55,501 nucleotides of DNA, taken from assembly GCA_002633005.1 (NCBI GenBank), contig NMRA01000011.1:508134-563634 (forward strand). Direction: 5' to 3'. A program made the translations under genes and the position numbers. Source of the stretch: Phoronis australis (lineage: Eukaryota; Phoronida; Phoronidae). Position 1 is the first letter of the stretch. Each line of letters starts with the position of its first letter. Below, in pieces: positions 1-11,733 of the stretch. Below the pieces are notes generated by a model. The model did no database searches, had not been told where the DNA came from, and was given only the letters and a program-made list of their open reading frames with translations.

Positions 1-513
1 ATGACCTGAATGATCATTGTGTTAAAAACTGGTGGGAGCTTGCTAATTGTGAAAAATGTAAAGCTTCCATTCATGGAACTTAATGACTGGTTTATTGTGT
101 CAACTGTGCCCGTGTGAATAATTTTGCGATTTTTCAGCAGCATGCACCAGCTGTATCAGGACTTCCCTTTTGAGTTGAGAAGATTTGAGATATTTCTTCC
201 TATCATTCACTGCAGTATCAGGTGGTCTTGGATAGAATGTCATGTTGTCTATTACCATTCACTGCAGTATCATGTGCTCTTGGATTGAATGTAGTTCTTT
301 GAACTCAATGATATGCACTGTCGCTGATAACCCATGATGTCGACTGTAAATGATATTCTACACATGAATATGCATCACATCAAAAGTAATTCTTCATGTC
401 TGCAGCAGTGTGTAAGCAATCTGTTGGCAACTTATGCAGTTCATTGGTTGCTGTTCATTTGTCAACTTGTGCAGTTCACTGGTTGCTGTTCATTTGTTCC
501 TATTCTTTTCCAG
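1..513 (+). other. CaMKII intron with two short tandem duplications
   Basis: No exon recognised. About 50 bp around CATTCACTGCAGTATCA are duplicated at 205-300. A 37-bp unit containing GCAGTTCAYTGGTTGCTG is duplicated at 434-500, immediately before the polypyrimidine tract of the linker exon. Confidence 0.5.
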
Positions 514-597
514 GTCGTAGCCTAGTCGTGAAGAAAAACGATGTGAAAGAATCTTCAGAAAGTAACGCGACCACCATTGATGATGAAGACACTAAAA
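514..597 (+). CDS. CAMK2: CaMKII linker exon (partial gene)
   Basis: Exon between a strong acceptor (pyrimidine tract, TTTTCCAG) and donor GTAAGTG. It reads RSLVVKKN then DVKESSESNATT and IDDEDTK, which matches the conserved CaMKII segment just before the hub (KESxESxNTTIEDED in animal CaMKII). It begins with two bases of a split codon and ends with one (A), which completes a serine codon with the first exon of any of the three hub cassettes downstream. In the family this linker tethers the kinase and regulatory segment to the oligomerising hub and is the usual site of alternative splicing. The catalytic exons are not in the window and must lie to the left. The 3' boundary is firm and the acceptor is very likely. 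Confidence 0.88.
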
Positions 598-613
598 GTA
601 AGTGTGTTCAGTG

Positions 614-775
614 GTAAGAAGGGGTTCAGCTATAATAATGTTATTAATCTTTAACTAGGTGCTCCTCCGTGGTGTCATCTACAGTTCAGTTGCAAGGAGG
701 GGTTCAGCTATAGTAATGTCATTAATCTTTAACAAGTGGTCCTCTGCGGTACCATCTACAGTTCAGTGGCACAAT
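614..775 (+). repeat. Two-copy tandem repeat, about 80 bp
   Basis: GGGGTTCAGCTATARTAATG ... CATCTACAGTTCAGT occurs twice in a row, directly after the donor of the linker exon at 514-597. Confidence 0.7.
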
Positions 776-3700
776 TGAGTTCAACTCCAATAATGAACTG
801 GTGCCTCTGAACTGTTTTTCAATAAACAACATCAATCATGTCTGTTGTATAATTTTTATAAGCATAGCCTGATGGTGCTTAATGGCAGTAATTTCATGGT
901 CTACAACATGTGCACAGATAATGAAGGGCCTAAATATAGCCCTACCTCATCATTTGCACCTGAATGGATACCTGGATAGATCAATACCTGATGTAGTCCA
1001 GTCAGGCACTATGGATTTTAGCTTGCCAGCCCCTAGCTGATTAGTCTTGTGCAATTTCAGCTCCTTAGAAGTTGTCACCCATCATCTACTGGGTAATTTT
1101 TTCATAATATAAGAGAACCAATTTCTGAATTTTTCAGAATTGTACCCGGCCATTATACTGTTTTCAGGACCACCATAATCTTTATTTATTTCAAAGTGTA
1201 ATTTAAACCTGCATTTCGTCTTGTGTGAGTGGCGAAATGTGGCTTTAATACATACCTGTTAATTTATCGTACAACATGAGAAGTATATGCCTCATACCAA
1301 AAACTTTTGGCGAAATGCCAGCAACAGTAGTCGTCATCATTGAGATCTTTTTTTAAATGAACTCCCAGACAGGTCTTCTCCAAAAAGTTGAAATTTGTTA
1401 ATAAAAAGCACTTTTTCGAAAAGTAGACATTTTTGGGATGGAGAATGTCATTTAAAAGCATTAGATTTCCAGTGTTCTCATTCACTATTAATGATATTTA
1501 GGAGCTTCGTAATGACACACATCTTAAGGTGTTTATGGGTCATTTTGCTAATAGGTTCATGTCAAAACCTTTTGTGTTGTCAGTATGTCAGTGTGTGCTA
1601 AGGTCAAAGTGGCTGGATCTGCTATCACTAACTGTCTCTGTTGGTGTCCAAGAACGGTGCTTGTAGTCGTGATTGCACTAATGAACGGAAGTGTATACGT
1701 CTTCCTAACCATCTTCAGTGCATGCGAGAATGTGGTAGTATATGTCCTCTCTCTCAAGTCTGCTATATATCTACATTGTGGAATGGTTATTAAAACGATC
1801 TTTGTGGCTTGCTGTTGCATTTTAATGCTGTGCACAATTAATAGACCATTCTCGCATAAACAGTGCCAGAATATAGGCCCTGATGCTCCTGCCTGCCGTG
1901 CACTACTGTCAAAGTAGCAAAGTATGAAGTATTGAATTTTTACGACTTCAGAAGTGTAGGGTAGCAGCATACATCGACCCCCCATTTTCCCAACCCTTAC
2001 TTTGCTCTCCCAAAAGTGTATGTTTGCAGAAATCATCGACCCCCTGCTCTCCCTAAAGTGTTTGGTAGCAGCGTATGTTGACCCCGCTCTCATAAAAGTG
2101 TATGAAATCAGCATACATGGACCCCTCGTTCTCCCGGAAGTATATTTGGTGGTATTATACATCGACCTCGGCTTTCTCAAATGTGTATGGTAGTAGCAAA
2201 CATTGATCCCCCCTCCCCGGTGCTCTCCCAAAAATCTCCTGTCATATGTACTTGTGAAAACAGCACTAATCGTGTGGGACAAACTTGCTTTCCCGCTCCT
2301 TGTCATCTTCTCTAAGGCAAGTTGTGTTGACCCTTCTACTAGCCAGTGTGTTCTATAAATGTGTACATTGAAATGTTGCAATTACAGAGAGCAGTATTGA
2401 GTAACACTATGAGCATTATATAGTGGACTGAGTGTTAGATGCGAAATGATAGTCACCTGTGTAGAAGCACCTTTTATGAGTTGCAGGGGTCTGCTGTTAG
2501 TTTGAAGGAGGTAGAACCAGCTTTTGTTATGGTAGTTTAGTTGTGTTGAGAGCCGCACGGTCGATACACAGACCATGGAGATGGGAAATGCAGTTTTCAA
2601 AAATGCAGAATTTCATAACAAATTGATGCTTTTATCATAATACAAATTTTATAAGTTAAAACTGTTATCGAACATTGTCTGCATATCCTTATTTGTCATA
2701 TGAATATCAGTTCTTCATTTGAAATGTTAGTCCACTCTACCGTGCGGAGTACTCACAGTTGTTCCCCGTATTAGATTGACAATAAACATTCATTTGGAAT
2801 GTGCTGAATAGTCACAGTTAGTCCTTGTATTAGATTGATAGTGAACATTGTAATCTTACTTAGTTATCGTAGTAAGTTACTTTATGCGTGACCAGTTCTA
2901 GTTTGTTGTACTTGACTGGTTCTCTGATTCTCTCTATTACGTAAACATTTGGGTTAACCCCCATGGTCACGTTCGTGTCCACTTTTGCAAATTACTGCTT
3001 GGCTAAGTGCCCATACTCTGCTTTTGAGAATTTCAGTTAAGCATCCACTGATCGGGCTAACGCCCAGCTGGATTATACAGCGACACTGCAATTTACCCAG
3101 AATACCACAATATCCGTCAAACATTTTTAACCTTGCTTCCTTGCCCTTTTAATTCACTTGTTCTTTGTTCATATTCTTTACAATTTTTCTCGGTTGCATT
3201 ACTCTATTCATCCTTCCAATGCCAACAAAGTATTAGTGCTGTGCTGTTACTGTGGGCTGCAACACAGTCGCGAGAAAGTAACAACTTGGCAAATGGCCGT
3301 AGATGCGTGATGTTCTTCTCCTTCCTGACAACAATCAAAGACAAGAAAATGCAGAACGAACGGATAAAGCAGGTTCGCTAGGTTTATTTTGAACCACGCA
3401 GAATCCCATATTGAAGACACTTTTTCAGTTCTGGTGCTTTTAATTCATTGAAATCAGGAATATTTCCATGGCCATACTCTCGATGATTTTCCACGTGACC
3501 GGGACGTGAAATTTGTCCTCACATTCCTAAACAGAAGCTAGTGAAAACAAATCGCTTTCTAACCTCCGGTCAAAGAAGAGTTCTATTGCTACTGCTTCGG
3601 GACGACCCAATTTGATTCACCAAATTATTTTCACTCCACTAAGGTACGTTTCAAATGTGGAAACTGAGTCAGTTTCAAGTCACAGTGTGTTTGGTGTCAT

Positions 3701-4861
3701 CCGTTAGTATCTTCTACAGTACTCTAAATGGCCGTTCTATTGAAATTGATACTACGACTCGCAGTCTTTGCTACAACAGTGTTTTTCTACAGAACCCATT
3801 TTTTCATAGAATTCCGCCCTTGTACTTATCCAAAGTCGAAACGACAGTCATAACGGGTGACAGGACATTTGTGACAAATCTATTTTTCCTTATATGTCCT
3901 GCTATCGGTGCTAAATGAGAAGCTTGAATTATATGATACTGAGCCAATGGAAAATCATGAATACATAAACTACGTAAGTCACAGTTTTTTCTTGTGTAGT
4001 GTTCAATGCATCAATATGCCATCTGACCAGAGTATACAACACCCCATTTTCGGGTCTTCAATTATTCGTATGGCAGGTTGATTCTAGAATTTTGACAGGT
4101 TTTTATTTCTAACATATTTTCTTCTTTCTCCAGTTGCATACTAAAGGTACTCGATTACACGTCAGTAAAGGCCGCCATTTTCAACTTTTGCAGCGGCAAC
4201 TAGCTGTGTGTAAAATTTTTTTAATTTCATGTCTATGTACTATCACTTCGAAGGTCACGGTGGCCAGGACAATTTCCTGGCAGGTATCAAGTGCCCACGA
4301 TTGGGTAAGCGCCATCCTCCAATTTTGAAATTTTATAATTTAACCATACATCTTTGGTTCATTCCTCTAATTTTCACGCCCGCCTGTTGAAGTGCCAGGG
4401 GTACTAATGCAAATGTTTACAGTTATTAATCCCTGTTGTAGTACAGACATTAAGCTTTGTTTCTCACTCCTGACCTCGATCTTTTCCTCGAGACCATTCT
4501 GTCACTGTTGGAAGTTAGATATCAGTCATTCATTTCTCATTTTGTGATATGACAGAGGTGGGCTTTGTAGATGAATGTTCAGTGTTTTTGTTTCTCATAG
4601 CACAATGATTACACGTATCTTAGTAGTCGATGCAGTCTATATAGTTAGACTCCTGTGTGAATGAGATATTTCAGTTTGGATTTTATACAGTCATTTGAAG
4701 GTGCTTATTCTGTGATCATGTGTAAATAGACCCAGCATTGTTCTTAGTTATTACATCTTCATGATATTCAATTACTAGCTGTAGAATTCTTCCCGCGTCA
4801 GCAGTGGTCAATTCATAAAATCTTTGTCTTTCTCTTCTCTCCACCTGTTCTACTTCGTTAG
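776..4861 (+). other. Long CaMKII intron, no gene recognised
   Basis: No conserved exon is visible apart from the candidate linker exon at its right end. It holds the degenerate tandem repeat at 1955-2230 and a two-copy repeat around GTATTAGATTGA at 2755-2860. Open frames here have no family resemblance. Confidence 0.5.
1955..2230 (+). repeat. Degenerate minisatellite, about 50-bp unit
   Basis: Five to six diverged copies of a unit with TCTCCCAAAAGTGTATG and GTAGCAGCATACATCGACCC. The absence of stops in one minus-strand frame produces a long but repetitive open frame (1557-2381) that I regard as a by-product of the repeat. Confidence 0.7.
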
Positions 4862-4954
4862 GGAAGTCCGAGCACGTTGTAAGACAGTCGGACACCGTTA
4901 TCCGCAAAACTGACACTACGACCAGTACTCCCACCACCAACAATTCGTTGGACA
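4862..4954 (+). CDS. CAMK2: Candidate alternative CaMKII linker exon
   Basis: A 93-bp open segment with a long pyrimidine-rich acceptor region (4831-4861) and a consensus donor GTGAGT at 4955. It starts with two bases and ends with a single A, the same phases as the conserved linker exon at 514-597, so it can be included or skipped without changing frame. The product contains KSEHVVRQSDTVIRK followed by a Ser/Thr/Asn-rich stretch (TTTSTPTTNNS). Ser/Thr-rich optional segments are typical of the CaMKII variable linker, but the sequence itself has no firm counterpart that I recognise. The splice sites and phase are seen; the assignment as a cassette exon is inferred. Confidence 0.6.
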
Positions 4955-4981
4955 GTGAGTATGCTCCACCATTCACTTAGC

Positions 4982-5092
4982 TGTCCACCCACTCTGGTGT
5001 CTAGCTCCGCCCACTCAGGTGTCTAGCACCACCCACTTTGGTGATTAGCCATGCCCACTCGGGTGTCTGGCACCTTCCACTATTCCTGTCAC
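4982..5092 (+). repeat. Short minisatellite, about 27-bp unit
   Basis: Four units of the type CCACYCACTCTGGTGTCTAG directly downstream of the candidate linker exon 4862-4954. Confidence 0.75.
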
Positions 5093-7077
5093 CCTAGTTT
5101 GCAAAGTAAACCAGTTGTCACATTGATGAGTATGGTAACCAAATCTGCACACCTAGTGGATGTGTTTAAGAATGCAGTTTGACATCAAACTGTCATACAT
5201 AGAATCATTGCAGGCAACACACTAAGTTTACTCCTGTAAACATGCCTTGCCATTGAGAGTACTCAAAGAGATTTGTCTGTGGAAAAAACTTTAGGGTGAG
5301 AAATTGCTTGCTAGCTAAAGAACTTTAATGATCAGGTTGTGACTTCTAGTCAGAAACCTGTGGTTCAGAACGTGCGTTACTGAGTGGAAATTCTTCCAGA
5401 TAAAAAACACCAGTGAAGTGCCAGTTTTGACACTTACCCATAAGAGGGTAGATAATGTGGAATAAGGGCCTATTCAGGTGTTCAGTGGCTCCTTCATTCA
5501 CAGTTCCAGTTGCATGGGGTTTGGAAAGTCTGTGCGCACCATGGGGTATTTGAAAACTGTAGTTGGCTTACCACGGTTTACTTTGTAACCTAATTGTGTT
5601 GTTTTGATAGTCATTACTATTATTTCCTGGTTTTTAGTGTTATCCTGACTGTAGTGGTCCTTGCTCCTAAGTATGTTTCTAAAGGTCAAGGCCATTGTGA
5701 GTTGTGGTACTTTTATCCATTCATTTAAATCAGTTACTTTCCTTTCTTGGAGTGTGTCCTGTCATTCGTAGCTCATCTCCTTGTTTTGTGGTCTGCGTAC
5801 ATTTTTTGTGAGGCAGAAGTGTTTTATTACATCAGAAAAAATGCTTTCCAGGTAATCTAATAGTGAACTAAATGACTTTTGCCAGGGAAGTTATAAACAA
5901 TAAGCGATCGTCTAAATTTTCAAGTTAGGGAACGGAGATCTTAAGGTGCGATTGTTTTTGTTTTGGCAAAAGGGGTTTGCGAGAAGTGTTCTTATTTGTT
6001 TCTGTTTTTTTTTCATTTATCTTCAGCTTCCGCATTTGTTCTCCTGAATGTGGAGTAGAATATTTCTGGTATATATTTATCTAGTCTATTGGTTTCAATC
6101 TGTGCTCTGCTTATATATTTTCGCGGCATTTCGGTTATTATTTCATCTTCTTGTTCTCATAGTCGGTGAACTTACGATTACTCCCATTTTATCTTGATTT
6201 TCAGGTGAATCCTCAGGTATACTAATTATAGTCTCCCGTGAAACATAGTTAACATATACTGCTATTACAGAGTGCACTTGACACTCAGTCTAAACGAACG
6301 CAGTGTTAGGCCAGGCTGTAATAGTTGTATAATAATGTGCTTTATTTCATGTTTGGCTCATCTGTTCACAAACCGTTCTGAGGTATAAGCCTTCTCAGAA
6401 AAGAAAGACAAAACAATGATATGAAAGTTCTCTCCATTCCACTGAAGGGGCTGGTGGTAGTGAGATAGTGGGGTCAGAGTGTATGTAAGATAAACTTGCG
6501 ATTGTCAACAGAATAGTGCCACTGTGTTTCTCTGTAACGTGCATGGTTTTTCTCAGTTTGTTCTGAATTAATGTGCCCTGTTATTAAATATGAGGGATTG
6601 ATTACCGAGATATGTCACGTAAAACATAAAAACTTTTTGAAAGTTACGCCTGCTTTGATTAAGCGAAGATATCAAGTTTTCGCTACTTCAAAAAAACAAA
6701 TGTTAAATTTTAGTGGAAATAAATGTTTGTGCCTGTTCTTATGATATAAGTTATGATTTGATTGAATATTGGGCTTTGTTGTTCTTTCAAGACTTAAGTT
6801 TGACAGACTTGGTTGTCTTAGCTTGGCTGTTGTGCACCACTGCCTGTGTCTGTTCTACATAGGTCTTCCTTCCCTGCATGCCTTGTGTGCTTTAGTATAG
6901 TCCTCTATTGTAGCTTTGTAAAGTTGATTGATAAAGATATGACTGTCTCTGGTTGGTCACTTATTCACATTTCAGACTTCTCAAGTCTTTTTACCAAAAA
7001 GCTTTTCCTGGATGAATATTGAATGTTGTCCACCAATAAATGACTCTAGTGCCATCTAGACATAATTTTTTTCATTA

Positions 7078-7441
7078 CCGGGAATTTCCAAAAAACAGGC
7101 CCACCCAAGTACACCCATGTGCGTATTTTCGATGACTGTTTACATGTATTGGTTTGAAAATATAGTGGATTGCTCTGAAGTAGGTAATGTAATGTTTTGA
7201 TGTAAAATTTTGTTTATCTATATTTTGGGATTGCAGTTTCACTTAAATGATGTAACAAGATATTGGGCGACTTAATGTTTGCTAGCTAACTGATTAGCAC
7301 AGTGTGAAGGGCAGTTTTAAAATAAGCCTCTCCCCACTTTTCCAAAAACATGCCCAGGTGCATAATCAGTTTTGTTTGCCGTTTTTTGAAAGGTTGTTAT
7401 CCAAATAATCCTCTCGTGGGCCTATTTTCGGAAATTCCCGG
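7078..7441. mobile_element. MITE with 26-28-bp terminal inverted repeats, TA flanks
   Basis: The left end CCGGGAATTTCC ... CAGGCCCAC is mirrored at the right end as GTGGGCCTATTTTCG ... GGAAATTCCCGG. TA dinucleotides flank both ends (7076-7077 and 7442-7443), as expected for a target-site duplication of the Tc1/mariner kind. It is 364 bp with no coding capacity. It lies in the intron before hub cassette 1. Confidence 0.75.
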
Positions 7442-7809
7442 TATGCCCGATTGGAAAATGGCTTGTGGCACTAGACATTTTGGTGATTCTGTGAAGTCTC
7501 GGTGAAAGAAACTCAATTTCATCCACCCACTTAACTTCAGAAATAAGGTCACTTCAATCTCGAAGGCTCATCACATGTACCCAAGTTCGAGATTTTAAAG
7601 GTCAAAGGGGAAAACGGTTGTACTGCATTCCAGAAGTGTGTGTGCATTGAATACAAACAGTCAGATCTTTGTTGTTTGGAGATTAAAAAGCATGTTAAAT
7701 GCTTGGCTTTGTTTTTGCAAGTCCTAAACTCAAACTTGTGGAATAGTCATTAAATGTTTTAAACACTGCTTGGAAGTGTAATGTAATCATTGTTGATGTC
7801 AATTTGTAG

Positions 7810-7885
7810 GCCGTAAGCAAGAAATCATTCGAGCTACAGAGCAACTCTTGAGCTACATTTCAAATGGAGATTATGATGGCTACAC
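7810..7885 (+). CDS. CAMK2: CaMKII hub cassette 1, exon 1
   Basis: Start of the CaMKII association (hub) domain. It reads RKQEIIRATEQLLSYISNG then DYDGYT, matching the first helix of the family hub (RKQEIIKxTEQLIEAINNGDFEAYT). Acceptor TTTGTAG and donor GTAAGTAC. The first two bases complete a codon (AGC) with the A left by the linker exon, giving DTK-S-RKQ. Hub domains are NTF2-like alpha+beta folds that assemble CaMKII into 12- to 14-subunit rings. Confidence 0.93.
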
Positions 7886-7904
7886 GTAAGTACCTAGTTC
7901 TGAG

Positions 7905-8060
7905 TGAGCATACTGGCTCAAGATGTTTCGAGCTCTGGCTTCTCAACATGAGTTGCGCAGTGTTAGGTCGACATTTTTCAAACTGTATCTTCTCAACGTG
8001 TGTTGAGGTATGCTTCTCTACATGTACTGAAGTCTGTGTATTCAACATATGTTGAGCTTT
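7905..8060 (+). repeat. Minisatellite, left part (interrupted)
   Basis: Diverged units of about 30 bp of the type CTTCTCAACATGTGTTGAG and TTCTCTACATGTACTGA. The same units resume at 9236-9440 after the repeat element at 8070-9236. Confidence 0.65.
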
Positions 8061-8069
8061 GCCTTTTTT

Positions 8070-9236
8070 ATTCTCCCACAAATTTATATGTGGGTGCATA
8101 TTGCCGTCATCTCTGTCCGGGCGTCCGCGGCTGTATCTCCTAAACGCCTTGCAGGATCTTATTGAAATTTGGCAAGTGTGTTCCTATGGGGTTGACGATA
8201 GAGGGCGACGAGTTTCGGACCGACCCGAATACCGCTGTGCATCCTGGTGGCAATTTTAGTTTTGTACGTTTGCCTCTGTGTCTTGAAAGGTCCTCAACCG
8301 ATTTTCATCAGATTTGGCTCATAGGCGTCTATTAATGAGATGACGCTATCCTTTCGTTTTCGGATGGATTCGAGGTATTTTGCGCTTCCTAGTGGCCATT
8401 TTCACTGTTTTCGAGTCTGTTTTTTGGCGTCCATCCCTCCATCAAAATTGTCATGTATGTTCTTACTATGAAGTGGACGGCTGACGATGGTTTTCTGTTG
8501 ACTTCAACTACTGTGGCGCCTCCAAGTGGCAATTTTGTTTTTGTTTGCACCTATGGCTGTATCTCCTAAACCGTTTGCAGGATCTTTACTAAATTTACTA
8601 AGTGTATTTATATGATGTAAATAACGCAGGATGATGACTATCAGACAGATCTGACTACTGGTGTGCCACCTAGTGGCAATTTTATTTTTTTACGTTTACC
8701 TCTCTATCTTCAAGGGTCCTCAATGTATTTTCATAAAATTTGGCATACTGGCATCTGTTAATGAGGTGACGCCATCTCTCCATTTTCAGATGGATTCGAC
8801 CTAGTTTGCGCCACCTAGTGGCCATTTTTACTGTTTTCGAGTCTGTTTTTTTGGCGTCCACTCATCTATCAACCAAACCGCTTTATGGATAATTGTGAAA
8901 ATTGGCATGTGTGTTTTTACTATGAAGCTCCTGTTTTGGAATGGAATCTAGGTATTATGCGCCACCTAGTGACCATTTTTGCTGTTTTCAAACCCTGGTT
9001 AACCAAATCCTCCTAGGGATGGTATTGTGAAGAGGACGTTTGATGATGGCGACTGACTGCTGTGGCGCCTCCTAGTGGTAGCTCTGTTTTGTTTTGCATC
9101 CATAGCTGTATTTGGATGGATTGTACGTTTTTGCGCCATCTAGTAGCCATTTTTATGATGCAAATAAATAACCCTAAAAGCACACCATTTGCCATGCATT
9201 CATGGGCGCATTTCAACGCTCCGCGTTGCTCTTGTA
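8070..9236 (+). repeat. 1-kb interspersed repeat family, copy 1
   Basis: Begins with a hairpin, CCCACAAATTTATATGTGGG, followed by CCGTCATCTCTGTCCG, and ends GGGCGCATTTCAACGCTCCG with GCGTTGCTCTTGT. Internally it is made of diverged units, each containing a form of GCGCCACCTAGTGGCCATTTT about every 100-150 bp, alternating with phrases such as GTATCTCCTAAAC and TTCATGAAATTTGGCA. There is no intact open frame. Related copies lie at about 9500-10490, 11820-12480, 13130-13500, 23766-24606 and 42932-43710. It is repetitive and probably non-autonomous; I cannot name the class. Confidence 0.75.
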
Positions 9237-9440
9237 GCATGTTTCAAGCTCTGTCTTTTTGGCATGTGATGAGCTATGCAACTCAACAGGTGATGAGCTC
9301 TGTCTTCTCGATTTGCACATTTTCTGGGCCTTGCCTTCTCTACATGTACTGAGCTCTGTTTTCTCTACATGTACTGGGTGCTGTCTGTTCATCATGTTGA
9401 GCTGTCTTCTCAAATTACGTTCAGCTCTGTCTGCATGAAA
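9236..9440 (+). repeat. Minisatellite, right part
   Basis: Continues the roughly 30-bp units of 7905-8060 (CTTCTCTACATGTACTGAGC, TGTTGAGCTGTCTTCTCAA). Its separation from the left part is explained by insertion of the 1-kb element. Confidence 0.65.
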
Positions 9441-9499
9441 TGTTCTTTGTGTTCTCATTAGTTACTCTGTAACTTGGTCGTATGTCTGAATTAAACTTA

Positions 9500-10490
9500 A
9501 TTTCATGCACCCACAAAACATTTTATAGTTGCACATTTTCAGCAGCCTGTCCGTTCATCATCGATCCATCTTCTGTTTGTTGTTACCTTTGAGTGTACGT
9601 CAGTTTTCTCAAAACTCGCCCGACGAACAACAGAGTTATGTGGCAATTATACTTTCACTTGGCACCAGTTAATTTGTTAGATGAATTTCACTACCATGGC
9701 ACCCCTGTTGGCTGTTTTAGTTAGTGATTGGATCTGACTAGTGCTGTGCCCCCTAGTGGCAATTTTGGTATTTTACATTTGCCTCTGTGTCTTCAGAGTA
9801 TCTCGACAGATGTTCATGAAATTTTGCCAATAGGTTTCTATTAAAGAGGCCGCGACAGCTTTTGATTTTCAGATGTATTCGACATATTCTGTTCCGCTTT
9901 AGTGTCCATTTTTTATTTACAAATCTTTTTTTTGGCATACACCTCTTTATCTGCCAAACAGCTCGATGGAACATAATGAAAATTAGCTGATGTGTTTCTG
10001 CTGGGAGGACCACAGCTGACATTGATTTTCGGATGTGTCCATCTGCTGTGGCTCCCCCTGGAGTGAGCATTTTTTGCATCTATGACTGTATCGCCTTTAA
10101 CCTCTTGCAGGATCTTTGTGACATATGATAAGTGGTATTCATGTGAATTGACAACAGATGAGGACTTCTTTGAGACAGATCTAGCTACCACTGTGCTTCA
10201 TTGTGTCAATTTTATTTTATACAATTGCCTTTGTATCTTCGCAGTTTCTGAGAGTTTTTCATGAAATTTCGTAAATGGGTTACTGTTCGGGAGACGACAA
10301 TACTTCCTATTTTCCAACATTTTCTGCACCAAGTGGCCAGTTTTATGATTCTGTAGCCGTGTATGCATTTCTACACTGCGCGTTGCTCGTGTGAAAATTA
10401 GCAGATGTGTTCCTACTAAGAAGAACACGACTGATGTTGATTTTTGGATGGGTCTGACCACTGTGACTTTTTTCTCCTGCGGTTATGTCC
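9500..10490 (+). repeat. 1-kb interspersed repeat family, copy 2 (decayed)
   Basis: Contains GTGCCCCCTAGTGGCAATTTT, GCCTCTGTGTCTTCAGAG, CATGAAATTTTGCCA and the terminal-like GCATTTCTACACTGCGCGTTG near 10368-10388. More diverged than copy 1. Minus-strand frames across it are repeat by-products. Confidence 0.6.
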
Positions 10491-10571
10491 ACAGAATTAC
10501 ACATGTCAAAGACCATTGTCTTCATTGGTCACAGGACTGACCCCTCCTGATCTTTTTATTACTCTATCAGG

Positions 10572-10592
10572 GAATCCTAGATCCACTAGTGG
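10572..10592. repeat. Possible transposon-end fragment
   Basis: A string reading AATCCTAGATCCACTAGTGG resembles the ends seen at 18830-18846 and 45430-45450. Confidence 0.3.
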
Positions 10593-10914
10593 TGTAAAGC
10601 TTTTAGTTATCATTGTTACATCAAGATCATTGTATTTACCAGTAAATGTTGACCATTAGGTCATTCAAAATTTGTATTGTATTGTTCAACCTTTTCATAA
10701 TTGTATAGTTTTGATAACAACTAATCAAGTTCTGCTAATCTGGTATTACTATTACTTAATAAGTCTTTGATTTCAAACGAACCTCACACGTGTATGTTAT
10801 CTTTGTAGTTGCCGTGGAAGGTCTTTCAAGAATTACAGTTTGTGCAAGTGATGTATAAACCAGGTCCATCACTAGAGTGTTATGTAACTCAAGAGCAACT
10901 CTTGTCTGTTTCAG

Positions 10915-11009
10915 AAAAATGGTGGACTCGCACATTACATGTTTTGAGCCAGAGACTTGTGGTAACTTGGTAGAGGGTTTAGAATTTCATAAGTTCTACT
11001 TTGATACTG
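10915..11009 (+). CDS. CAMK2: CaMKII hub cassette 1, exon 2
   Basis: Reads [18 protein letters not shown] then [13 protein letters not shown], matching the family segment [31 protein letters not shown]. The acceptor is TCTGTTTCAG and the donor GTGAGTC. The histidine of FHKF corresponds to His395 of mammalian CaMKII-alpha, one of the hub pocket residues. Compared with mammals, Ala-Phe and Ala-Leu are replaced so that two cysteines appear (TCF, ETCG), a feature shared with cassette 2. Length 95 bp, equal in all three cassettes. Confidence 0.93.
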
Positions 11010-11618
11010 GTGAGTCTCATATGATGGCACTGTTTTGTGCTTTTGAAGTGGCTTACTGTTCACTTAATATCTATTGTTATTTAGCCTAGCCAAGTTGTTA
11101 GTAGTATATCTTATGTCAACCATGTCCATGTGAAGGTGGCCTTACAGTTGCTGAGATTTTAGTAACTGTACTGACAGTTGTTTGAACTTGTTTATGATTT
11201 CGGTGACTCTTGGTGACCTGGGAATCACTTTGTGGTAAGTGATGTGTAGTGTTTCAAAATAACACTGCATTGTGGGGGTCATGTTCTCCTTAACAAAGCA
11301 TGGCACATGTGGGATTAAACATTGGCTATCTCACAAACCAGCAAAATTCTAAAGGAGTTTGTGTGGCTGAACTTGTGACCGCAGTTTTTGGTTTGGGACT
11401 TTATGACAGGCTTTTAAATCTAGGCTGCATCTGTGTTTACCTGTTGACATTTTTTACTAGTTCCATTTGTATCTTATTACATAGCATTATTCTTACCCTT
11501 TAATTCAGTTCTTTACTAGAGGATTAACAATAGGGGGTGGTACTAACTAAAGGTTAGACTGAACATTATGATGAGTGGTACTAATGCACGTATTTTAGTT
11601 ATTCCTTCTTTATTCCAG

Positions 11619-11733
11619 TTCTTTCCAAAAACAGTCGGCCTCGCAACACTACCATACTGAACCCAACGGTTCACTTGTTAACAGAAGACTCTGCATGCAT
11701 AGCATATGTACGCCTCACTCAGATCTTAAACAA
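11619..11733 (+). CDS. CAMK2: CaMKII hub cassette 1, exon 3
   Basis: Reads LSKNSRPRNTTILNPTVHLL then TEDSACIAYVRLTQILN, the central beta-strand segment of the hub (family: LSKNSKPxHTTILNPHxHxxGExxACIAYIRLTQ). Acceptor TATTCCAG, donor GTGAGTAT. The arginine in VRLTQ aligns with Arg433 of mammalian CaMKII-alpha in the hub pocket. The exon ends with two bases (AA) that join the first base of exon 4. Confidence 0.93.

Noticed and set aside
1557-2381. 274-codon minus-strand open frame, the longest in the window
   Set aside because: It crosses a degenerate minisatellite; its residues repeat (RESRG/HFWESK-type phrases) and match no family. The openness follows from the repeat.
9753-10525. Several overlapping minus-strand frames of 60-108 codons
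   Set aside because: They are the translated internal units of the 1-kb repeat family and recur in decayed form at other copies.
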